NCBI GenBank assembly: GCA_017475875.1
Contig: JAFVET010000074.1
Location: 1-8,275, forward strand
Direction: 5' to 3'
Length of the DNA: 8,275 bases
From: Candidatus Methanomethylophilaceae archaeon
GTDB taxonomy: Archaea; Thermoplasmatota; Thermoplasmata; Methanomassiliicoccales; Methanomethylophilaceae
Below, piece by piece: positions 1 through 5,537 of this stretch; position 1 is the first letter of the stretch; the number at the start of each line of letters is the position of its first letter. The notes under the pieces were generated by a model that made no database searches, was not told the origin of the DNA, and saw only the letters and a list, made by a program, of their open reading frames with translations. Both the position numbers and the translations under genes were made by a program.

Positions 1-162
1 CGTGTTGTGATGGTCAAGGACGGAAAGATACTATACGACGGGAAGAAGAGCGATCTCCTGGACGACGACCACATCTCGGAACTCTACGGCGAAAGCATCC
101 ACGTGGAATGCTCGGACGGCATATACCGCATGTATCTCGAAGACCCGAGATTCTCCAAATGA
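1..162 (+). CDS. ABC transporter ATP-binding protein, C-terminal fragment (FecE/BtuD-like)
   Basis: This is the last 53 codons of a gene that starts left of the window, in frame 1 and ending in TGA at 160-162. The fragment begins RVVMVKDGKILYDGKKSDLL and continues to an HISELYG segment. It matches the tail of ABC ATPases of the iron-siderophore/cobalamin/haem uptake type, where the D-loop and H-loop strands are followed by a 'v.mlkdGkiv..G...dlLt.e.l..lYg' tail and a short C-terminal extension. Such proteins are cytoplasmic and power an importer made with a permease and a substrate-binding protein. None of the catalytic motifs (Walker A/B, signature) are inside the window, so the family comes from the tail alone and the substrate cannot be told. 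An 8-bp tandem repeat follows the stop immediately. Confidence 0.7.
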   Translation, partial: RVVMVKDGKILYDGKKSDLLDDDHISELYGESIHVECSDGIYRMYLEDPRFSK

Positions 163-178
163 CTTTAACGCTTTAACG
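163..178. repeat. 8-bp tandem direct repeat after the ABC ATPase stop
   Basis: The octamer CTTTAACG occurs twice in tandem (163-170 and 171-178), starting at the first base after the TGA of the upstream gene. It is too short to be a minisatellite. It could be chance, a regulator half-site pair, or part of a promoter region for the gene at 265. Confidence 0.4.
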
Positions 179-200
179 TCGCCGAGACATCGAACCGACC

Positions 201-211
201 TCATAAGTATC
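201..211 (+). promoter_or_regulatory. Candidate TATA element for rfcL-taw1
   Basis: An AT-rich patch TCATAAGTATC stands out in GC-rich surroundings. It lies about 55-65 bases before the rfcL ATG, so an archaeal transcript starting about 25 bases downstream would have a leader of roughly 30-35 nt. That leaves room for the GGAG at 253-256. Two copies of GACATCGAA (186-194 and 228-236) flank it. The call rests on position and composition only. Confidence 0.35.
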
Positions 212-264
212 TGTACACGATAGCACCGACATCGAATCTTTCGACATTATATGGAGCGCATGAG

Positions 265-1755
265 ATGACCGATTGGACAGAGAAATACCGCCCCGAGACG
301 TTGGACGACGTCATAGGCAATCCTGCGGCGGTAAACACCATGCGCAGCTGGGCCAAATCGTGGAACAGCGGGATTCCCGACCTGAGGGCGATGGTGCTCA
401 TCGGAACACCAGGTCTTGGAAAGACGTCGTCCGCCCTCGCACTGGCGAGGGAGATGGGTTGGGACACCGTAGAGATGAACGCGTCCGACCAGCGTACCGG
501 GCCGGAGATCGAGAGGATCGCGATACTCGGTTCGAAGTTCAACACCTTCGGGAGCGACGGAAGCTTCATGTCGTCCTCTTCCGGAGGACACAAACTCATA
601 ATCCTGGACGAGGCGGACAGCCTCTCCGGAACCAAGGACCGCGGTGCGCTCCCGGTCATCAACCGTCTGATTAAGGAGACGCGTCAGCCTGTCATCCTGA
701 TCGTCAACGATTTCCAGGCACTCGTGAGGAAGAGCTCTGTCATAAAGACGTCCACCCTGCAAGTGACGTTCAAGAGACCTGTCAAGAGCACAGTGTCCAA
801 GGCGCTCTACCGCATCGCTGAATCGGAAGGAGTGGAGGTCGAGGCCGAGGCCATGGAGATGATAGCCGCGAACGCGGACGGGGACATGAGGGCCGCCGTG
901 CGCAACCTCCAGTCGCTCGCCCTGGGGCAGGACACGGTCACCGCCGAGATGGCGTCCGAACTGTCCAAGAGGGACGACCGTTCCGACATGTACGAGCTCA
1001 TGTCCGCCATATTCAGGGGACACGAGCCGTCGAAAGCGCGTACGCTTGCCATCAAACTCGATTCGGAACCCGGGGACATCATGATATGGGTGGACGAGAA
1101 CCTTCCCTACGAGTTCAGGAACAAGGGGGATCTGATGCGCGGGTACGAGAAGATCTCGAAGGCGGACATATTCCTGTCAAGGGTCCGCCGTCGGCAGTAC
1201 TACCGTTTCATGGCATATGCCTCGGACCTGATGACCATGGGCGTCGCCTCGTCCCGCATGTCCGAGGAATACTCGCGCGACCGTCTCCATTTCCCGTCGT
1301 ATCTGATGAAGATGTCGCGTTCGAAGGCGGTACGCGCCACCCGCGCCTCCGTCGTATACAAAATTGCCGTGAACCTCCACACGTCCACGAAACGTGTGGA
1401 GCTCGACGTCCTCCAACCGTTCAAGACCATAGCCCAGAACGACGAGACCATCAGACAGGCCCTCGTGCAGGAGTTCGGTTTCGACGAGGAGGAGATGGGT
1501 TTCATCCTCGACGAGAAGAAGGACTCTAAGGAGATGAAGGCGCTGTTCAAATCGGTCAACGAAGCCCTTGAGGAGAGGAGGCTCCAGTCACAGAGGAGCA
1601 CACCCTCCGACGCAGGCGATCCCGATCCCGTCGTGAAGGCGCCCGAACCTGAACAGAAGCAAGAGGAACCGGTGGCGGTCGCCGAACCCAAGAAGACCTT
1701 CGTGCAACGCAGCCTTTTCGATTTCCGAGGTTCACATGGACGAGAAATACCGTGA
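265..1755 (+). CDS. rfcL: Replication factor C large subunit (clamp loader)
   Basis: RfcL joins the RFC small subunits to open the PCNA ring and load it on primed DNA using ATP. The 496-aa protein has the expected layout: RFC box WTEKYRP (residues 4-10), Walker A GTPGLGKT (47-54), Walker B LIILDEAD (111-118) with a following DRGA box (125-128), a sensor-1-like VILIVND (143-149), and sensor-2 GDMR (206-209). A helical collar domain runs to about 435. Then comes a Gln/Glu/Pro-rich low-complexity linker (about 440-477) and a PIP box QRSLFDF (481-487) for PCNA binding. Length is normal for archaeal RfcL. The ATG at 265 puts the RFC box at the N-terminus and has GGAG (253-256) eight bases upstream. 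A five-codon ORF (ATG 251, TGA 266-268) overlaps the start. The 3' end overlaps taw1 by 20 bp, suggesting one transcript and coupled translation. The small subunit gene is not in the window. Confidence 0.96.
   Translation: MTDWTEKYRPETLDDVIGNPAAVNTMRSWAKSWNSGIPDLRAMVLIGTPGLGKTSSALALAREMGWDTVEMNASDQRTGPEIERIAILGSKFNTFGSDGSFMSSSSGGHKLIILDEADSLSGTKDRGALPVINRLIKETRQPVILIVNDFQALVRKSSVIKTSTLQVTFKRPVKSTVSKALYRIAESEGVEVEAEAMEMIAANADGDMRAAVRNLQSLALGQDTVTAEMASELSKRDDRSDMYELMSAIFRGHEPSKARTLAIKLDSEPGDIMIWVDENLPYEFRNKGDLMRGYEKISKADIFLSRVRRRQYYRFMAYASDLMTMGVASSRMSEEYSRDRLHFPSYLMKMSRSKAVRATRASVVYKIAVNLHTSTKRVELDVLQPFKTIAQNDETIRQALVQEFGFDEEEMGFILDEKKDSKEMKALFKSVNEALEERRLQSQRSTPSDAGDPDPVVKAPEPEQKQEEPVAVAEPKKTFVQRSLFDFRGSHGREIP
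1727..1731 (+). promoter_or_regulatory. Internal Shine-Dalgarno for taw1 inside rfcL
   Basis: GAGGT lies 4 bases before the taw1 ATG at 1736. In the rfcL frame these bases belong to the Arg-Gly codons directly after the PIP box, so the end of rfcL serves two purposes. It supports the 1736 start and re-initiation by ribosomes finishing rfcL at 1755. Confidence 0.6.
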
Positions 1756-2713
1756 ACTGCTGATAAAGCAGCAATACCGCCTCCACAACGACCACGCCGC
1801 AGTGAAGCTCTGCCATTGGATGAAGGAGAGCATGCTCCACGAGAGACACTGCTACAAGCAGGACTTCTACGGGATACAGAGCCACAGGTGCCTGCAGATG
1901 ACGCCGGCAATCAACGAGTGCAGCCACATGTGCTCGTTCTGTTGGAGGGTCCAGGAGCACGACTTCGAGATCGACAAGTGGTCTGAACCGGAGGAGATGC
2001 TCGACGCGCTCATCGCCCACCAGAGGAAACTCATCTCCGGATTCAAGGGCGACCCGCGCTGCGACAGGAAGATGTTCGACGAGGCTTGCAACCCCAACCA
2101 GGTCGCCATCTCCCTTGCGGGGGAACCGATAACCTACCCGTATCTGTCCGATTTCATCGAACTGTGCCACAGAAGGAACATGACCACGTTCATGGTCACG
2201 AACGGAACCTATCCGGAACGCCTCGAATCGCTCGATACGCTGCCCATGCAACTGTACGTCACCGTGGCGGCACCTAACGAGGAGGTCTACCGCAAGGTCT
2301 GCCGTCCCAAGATCCCCGACGGCTGGCAGAGGCTCATGAGGACGCTGGAGCTCCTCCCGTCCCTGGATACCAGGACCGTCATACGGCACACGCTGGTCAA
2401 AGGTCACAACATGACGGGTCTCGACGATTACGCGCGTCTCGACCGTATCGCCGATCCGAACCTGGTAGAACCAAAGGGTTACGTGTTCGTCGGAGGTTCG
2501 CGCATGCGCCTTTCCATGGACTGCATGCCGTCTTTCCAGGAGATACGTTCCTTCTCATCGGAACTCGGCGGTCGCATCGGCATGGAGATCATAAAGGAAC
2601 GGGAGGACAGCAGGGTCGTCCTGCTGGGCCATCCCGGTGAGGAAACGGACGTCCGCAAGATCTACGGTCTTACAGAACGATGTTTTCAACAGAAGATCCT
2701 GTACGCGAGGTAG
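1736..2713 (+). CDS. taw1: S-adenosyl-L-methionine-dependent tRNA 4-demethylwyosine synthase (Taw1/TYW1)
   Basis: This radical-SAM enzyme condenses N1-methylguanosine at position 37 of tRNA-Phe with two carbons of pyruvate, giving the tricyclic 4-demethylwyosine, the first step of wyosine/wybutosine synthesis in Archaea and Eukarya. The 325-aa protein carries the CX3CX2C radical-SAM motif at C62, C66 and C69, followed by Trp-Arg. Cysteines at 26, 39 and 52 would bind the second 4Fe-4S cluster, and a Lys at 41 sits where the pyruvate-binding lysine is expected. SLAGEPITYPYL (126-137) is the family's SAM-contact region, and TNGTYP (155-160) is also typical. There is no fused flavodoxin domain, as is normal in Archaea. 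It starts inside rfcL with GAGGT just upstream. The stop is TAG, the only one among the complete genes here. The 3' end overlaps the convergent DUF1294 gene by 28 bp. Confidence 0.95.
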   Translation: MDEKYRELLIKQQYRLHNDHAAVKLCHWMKESMLHERHCYKQDFYGIQSHRCLQMTPAINECSHMCSFCWRVQEHDFEIDKWSEPEEMLDALIAHQRKLISGFKGDPRCDRKMFDEACNPNQVAISLAGEPITYPYLSDFIELCHRRNMTTFMVTNGTYPERLESLDTLPMQLYVTVAAPNEEVYRKVCRPKIPDGWQRLMRTLELLPSLDTRTVIRHTLVKGHNMTGLDDYARLDRIADPNLVEPKGYVFVGGSRMRLSMDCMPSFQEIRSFSSELGGRIGMEIIKEREDSRVVLLGHPGEETDVRKIYGLTERCFQQKILYAR

Positions 2714-2967
2714 GCGAGGATCGCTATGTGGAGCACCACGAAGACGTAAACGAGCTTGAACTTCAGTTTCCTGGTCTTGTGATGGGCCAGCTTCATCCCG
2801 GCGAGGGCGCCGAAGGGTCCGAAGAGGGCGGCGGTCAGGAGCGTCTTTTCAGGAGTCCTCCACTCGGCGTTCTTGGCCTTCTTCTTGTCCCATACGAACA
2901 TGCCGAAGGCAATGAGGTTCAGCACGATGTATACGGCCACCACGATGAGCAGCAGGTTCGTATCCAT
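2686..2967 (-). CDS. DUF1294 family small membrane protein
   Basis: The 93-aa protein has hydrophobic segments at about residues 5-26, 43-60 and 71-91. Between them are the conserved features of DUF1294: an Asp-Lys pair after the first helix (27-28), WRTPE (36-40), a Gly-rich GPFGALAGM stretch (50-58), and HHKTRK (62-67) followed by F70. The family's function is unknown, so only a membrane location can be given. The gene starts 4 bases after the flavodoxin stop and has GTGAT (2971-2975) just before its ATG, which points to cotranscription and coupled translation with the flavodoxin. Its last codons, including TGA, lie antisense to the last 28 bp of taw1. The length is typical for the family, so it is complete. 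Confidence 0.85.
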   Translation of the reverse strand: MDTNLLLIVVAVYIVLNLIAFGMFVWDKKKAKNAEWRTPEKTLLTAALFGPFGALAGMKLAHHKTRKLKFKLVYVFVVLHIAILAYLAYRIFC

Positions 2968-2971
2968 GGTA

Positions 2972-3376
2972 TCACAGGTCTGCGATGAACTCGTCGACAG
3001 CCGCCGGGAAACCTTCCTCGTTCATGTTCTCGGCTTTCTTGTTGAAGTAGGCCGCCACCGGGAACCCGAACGTCTCTCCGAGGGCGTCCTTCTGCCTGTC
3101 ACCTTTCTCTCCGTTATACATGCAGCTCACGAAAATCTTGAGTTTCTTCGAAGAAAGCACGTCGCGGTTCTTCTCGATGAAGTCCACGGCAGGCTTGTAC
3201 GGGTTGCCTGCATGAATGCCTGTTCCGATGACCACCGTGTCGAAATCCTTGAGGTCTATGTCGGTCTGCTCCTTCAGATTAAAGATGTCGGCATCCGTCT
3301 TCCTGGCCATGTACTCCGCCAGTTTCTTCGTATTTTTGGTGAAACCCGATGCATAAATTACTGCGGTTCTTCCCAT
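2972..3376 (-). CDS. Flavodoxin-domain protein (Flavodoxin_5/HemG-like fold)
   Basis: A short 134-aa flavodoxin, which would bind FMN and carry electrons in the cytoplasm. After a hydrophobic first strand (TAVIYAS) comes the phosphate-binding loop SGFTKNT (residues 10-16). The second FMN loop is GTGIHAGNPYKP (51-62), followed by the FIEKN helix and strand KIFVSCMYN (80-88). The VIGTGIHAG pattern resembles the Flavodoxin_5 family that includes protoporphyrinogen oxidase HemG, but HemG activity cannot be claimed. I chose the ATG at 3376 because it puts the first strand at the N-terminus and has GTGAT (3381-3385) four bases upstream. The open frame reaches 3502, but those extra 42 residues are unlike flavodoxin and would begin inside a hairpin and upstream of the promoter. 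It probably forms an operon with the DUF1294 gene, and taw1 converges on that pair. Confidence 0.85.
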   Translation of the reverse strand: MGRTAVIYASGFTKNTKKLAEYMARKTDADIFNLKEQTDIDLKDFDTVVIGTGIHAGNPYKPAVDFIEKNRDVLSSKKLKIFVSCMYNGEKGDRQKDALGETFGFPVAAYFNKKAENMNEEGFPAAVDEFIADL

Positions 3377-3390
3377 CCGAATCACTTCGA

Positions 3391-3404
3391 GACCCAACTG
3401 GGTC
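3391..3404 (-). promoter_or_regulatory. Palindrome near the flavodoxin transcript start, possible operator
   Basis: GACCCA and TGGGTC form a perfect 6-bp inverted repeat with a 2-base spacer. It lies 15-28 bases before the flavodoxin ATG, close to where a transcript driven by the AT-rich element at 3426-3436 would begin. A repressor site or a small 5'-leader hairpin are both possible. A 6-bp inverted repeat can also arise by chance. Confidence 0.35.
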
Positions 3405-3420
3405 AGGGTGTCATCTGCTA

Positions 3421-3440
3421 CATCGTTTAAAAAACCGATG
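3421..3440 (-). promoter_or_regulatory. Candidate TATA element of the flavodoxin-DUF1294 operon
   Basis: On the minus strand a run of six T followed by AAA lies about 50-60 bases before the flavodoxin ATG. It is the only AT-rich patch in the 138-bp gap after the peptidase gene. The pair CATCG (3421-3425) and CGATG (3436-3440) flanks it as an inverted repeat, which would suit a regulator that blocks TBP access. The assignment is positional. Confidence 0.4.
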
Positions 3441-3484
3441 ACTGCACCATAAAGGATACGGAGATATGTGCCAGGAAGGGGGAA

Positions 3485-3503
3485 GGTGGGGATTTTCCCC
3501 ACC
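3485..3503 (-). terminator. GC-rich hairpin after the S41 peptidase gene
   Basis: An 8-bp perfect stem (3485-3492 with 3496-3503) and a 3-base loop begin 11 bases beyond the peptidase stop codon. In the minus direction the hairpin is followed by a pyrimidine-rich stretch (TTCCCCCTTCC). The position suits a transcript 3' end separating the peptidase from the flavodoxin operon. Archaeal termination normally relies on T-tracts, and the T-run here is poor, so it might protect an mRNA end instead of causing termination. Confidence 0.5.
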
Positions 3504-3514
3504 CTGGAATGGTT

Positions 3515-5374
3515 TCACGAAGCGTAGAACTGGGACATGGCCCGGCTTATTGCATCGATGTCGTAGAACCCGGAATAATCGAAGCTGCCGTCGGGGTTCT
3601 CCTTGACAAGCGTATGGTCTGGCTTGGCCCCGAACTCCACGGTGTTCTGGTCGTAGCCTTCCTCGCCGTATCCGACCACGCTCTTGATGGTCGAGGACAT
3701 CGTGATGGGGAGGGCGTCGGCCGAGGACACGACCGTGATCGAGCAGGATCCGCCACCGGAGGTCTGACCCAGTATCATGATCCCGTCCCTCTGGGAGATG
3801 ACGGGCAGCATGTTGCCGCTGGAGAACGAGCACGAGCTCGTCAGGATGCCGTAATCGAAACGGAACTGCTTCTCGTGGTCCTTGTCGTTGAACTTGCCGT
3901 CCAGGTTGACGTCTGCCGCCACCACCGACGTCACCGTCTGTTCCGTCAACACGTCCACGCTGGACTCATTGGTGTCCTTGCCGGTGAGCAGGGAGTTGAT
4001 GAACATCACGTCGGCGACGTATCCTCCCCCGTTCGTGGAGAGGTCCAACACGAACTTCTTGATGGCGGGGTTGGAATCCGCCTTCTTGAGCGCCGTGTAC
4101 AGGCATCCGATGGTGTCCTTGGGCAACTTCCAACCGTCACTGGTGTAGTTGTCCCAACCGTCGAAATCCAAAGAGAAACTGTCGAAGGAGAAAACGGCCG
4201 TATCCCCCTGTTCGTAGTATCTGAACCCTTCCGCCAACGTCTCCATTCCCTCCCATGACTCGTCTCTGAGCTCTCTCAGGATTTTGACGGCGGCTGAACG
4301 GTCGGGGTGGGTGGGTGGTTCGAGCGCGGACTTCATCTCGGCGACCCTCTCGAGGAAGCCGATGTCCCCGTTCTTGCGGATTGTGTCGAATACGGAAGTG
4401 CTCCATATCGACGTGTTGGTGTGGCCGCCGTCGTACAGATAGCTGTACAGCGACTCGAGACCCGAGAGGTACTCGGCCGAATCGGCGGACTTCAGATAGT
4501 CGCGGATAAGACCGGCCGTGTCGTCGTGATGCGAGAGGGCGTAGTCGAGACCGCGTTCCTTTATCAGGGCGCACAACTCCCCCTTCCCCGGGTTCCCGTA
4601 GAAGTTGTCGAACAGGAGACAGAGTTCGTTGTAGTTGTATTCGACCAGATCGGCGGGGCGGTCCGTATCTATGTACAGCGAATCCACGAGCCTCTTTAGG
4701 TATTTCTCGTCGTTGAGGTAGAGTCCATTTTCGGTCACCGTGCGTATGTCGGTGAAATAGACCGCGTCGCGCAGGTATTCCGCATAATAGTTGGCAGATC
4801 CGGAGAAGATGTCCGCCACGGTCTGGAAAGGCATCCACACCTTCCTGTTCTCCTTGTCCAGGTGCACCTTGATACCGTATTTGGACAGGTCTATCGTCAC
4901 AGGTTGGCAAGCCTTGACCACCTTGTCTGAGACGCCCTTGACGAAGGGTATCCACGTATCTGAATCGTCGATGTAGTTCACGTCCGTCACAGCCGTGAAA
5001 GAGTAGTAGTCCTTGCTCGTCAGTGAGGGGACGTTGGTGTCCAGGGTCGCTGAGCCCGCTCCGTGCCTTTCGTTTTCAAGCGTGAATACGCCGTCGCCTT
5101 TGTGTCTTGCGGAAATCGATTCCTTCTGCAACAACTTGTAATATTGGGAAACGTCGACGTACGGGACGTTCGGTGAATCCGCGTAATACCGGATGTCTAT
5201 CGTCTTCTTGTCCTTCTCGTCGGTACTGTACATGTACGCGTCTATGGTCTTCGCGGTGTACTCGCTGTCGTCCTCCGGCCATTCCGGCTCGTATCCGAGG
5301 AAATACAGCCCACCTATCGCGATGGCTGCCAGTGCGACGACACCCACGATCGCGACCAATGTCCTGCTGTTCAT
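3515..5374 (-). CDS. Membrane-anchored extracellular S41-family serine peptidase
   Basis: The 619-aa protein probably cleaves proteins outside the membrane. One hydrophobic segment (about residues 6-27), then an acidic stretch, indicates a signal anchor with the rest outside. Residues 60-210 resemble a substrate- or wall-facing stalk region (YVDVSQYYKLL, later VTIDLSKYGIKV and a VYF segment). The S41 core has DGGHT (315-319), the strand and glycine loop VLDLSTNGGG (441-450), the nucleophile region SSCSFSSGN (513-521; Ser518 the likely nucleophile), and GQTSGGG (536-542). The tail FGAKPDHTL (581-589) is also typical of the family. A DVNLDGKFNDKD stretch (488-499) fits a dockerin/EF-hand calcium loop inserted before the nucleophile. 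No PDZ domain is obvious. The start has a strong SD (GGAGG complement at 5381-5385, 6 bases from the ATG), stronger than at any neighbour. It is monocistronic by its layout. Relatives I recall are from gut Firmicutes and host-associated archaea, so transfer is possible. Confidence 0.88.
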   Translation of the reverse strand: MNSRTLVAIVGVVALAAIAIGGLYFLGYEPEWPEDDSEYTAKTIDAYMYSTDEKDKKTIDIRYYADSPNVPYVDVSQYYKLLQKESISARHKGDGVFTLENERHGAGSATLDTNVPSLTSKDYYSFTAVTDVNYIDDSDTWIPFVKGVSDKVVKACQPVTIDLSKYGIKVHLDKENRKVWMPFQTVADIFSGSANYYAEYLRDAVYFTDIRTVTENGLYLNDEKYLKRLVDSLYIDTDRPADLVEYNYNELCLLFDNFYGNPGKGELCALIKERGLDYALSHHDDTAGLIRDYLKSADSAEYLSGLESLYSYLYDGGHTNTSIWSTSVFDTIRKNGDIGFLERVAEMKSALEPPTHPDRSAAVKILRELRDESWEGMETLAEGFRYYEQGDTAVFSFDSFSLDFDGWDNYTSDGWKLPKDTIGCLYTALKKADSNPAIKKFVLDLSTNGGGYVADVMFINSLLTGKDTNESSVDVLTEQTVTSVVAADVNLDGKFNDKDHEKQFRFDYGILTSSCSFSSGNMLPVISQRDGIMILGQTSGGGSCSITVVSSADALPITMSSTIKSVVGYGEEGYDQNTVEFGAKPDHTLVKENPDGSFDYSGFYDIDAISRAMSQFYAS

Positions 5375-5380
5375 GAGTTG

Positions 5381-5389
5381 CCTCCTTTC
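5381..5389 (-). promoter_or_regulatory. Strong Shine-Dalgarno of the S41 peptidase gene
   Basis: On the minus strand this reads GAAAGGAGG, ending 6 bases before the ATG at 5374. It fixes the start codon and predicts efficient translation. Other genes here show shorter GAGG, GGAG or GTGAT matches, or none. Confidence 0.8.
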
Positions 5390-5435
5390 AATTGATGAAT
5401 GAAATGGCTCTGTATGGTTTTATGGTTATGCGCCA

Positions 5436-5450
5436 TCAAAAAATAATGGA
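5436..5450 (-). promoter_or_regulatory. Candidate TATA element for the S41 peptidase gene
   Basis: The minus strand reads TCCATTATTTTTTGA, the most AT-rich patch upstream of the peptidase, about 60-75 bases before its ATG. A start about 25 bases downstream would give a leader of around 40 nt containing the strong SD. The same 163-bp gap serves the divergent gene at 5538. Confidence 0.4.
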
Positions 5451-5501
5451 TGCGACAAAGGGTACAGATCGGCTTGGATGCCGCATTCAGGCGATGCGCA
5501 C

Positions 5502-5511
5502 TGTTTTTAAT
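5502..5511 (+). promoter_or_regulatory. Candidate TATA element for a leaderless transcript of the HprK-like gene
   Basis: TGTTTTTAAT lies 26-35 bases before the ATG at 5538. With the usual 25-base spacing to the transcription start, the mRNA would begin at or within a few bases of the ATG. No SD is present before that ATG, which agrees with leaderless translation. Confidence 0.5.
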
Positions 5512-5537
5512 CGGCTGCACGATACCAGACCGATAGC

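Noticed and set aside
247..1023. 258-aa open frame on the minus strand opposite rfcL
   Set aside because: It is rich in Arg, His, Gly and Val, lacks recognisable domains, and lies fully antisense to a clear rfcL. It is a shadow caused by high GC at third codon positions.
1556..2407. 283-aa minus-strand open frame opposite rfcL and taw1
   Set aside because: It crosses the junction of two confidently identified genes and shows no motif.
3377..3502. 42-residue N-terminal extension of the flavodoxin frame
   Set aside because: It would start within the hairpin at 3485-3503 and upstream of the AT-rich promoter candidate, and it does not resemble the flavodoxin N-terminus. The ATG at 3376 has a GTGAT site.
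3509..4258. 249-aa plus-strand open frame opposite the S41 peptidase
   Set aside because: Composition is dominated by Val, Arg, Gly, His and Leu, it has no motif, and it is antisense to a gene with intact catalytic motifs.
5413..5427. Direct repeat TATGGTT twice with one base between
   Set aside because: It is short and AT-rich in an intergenic leader, and its position relative to either gene suggests no function.
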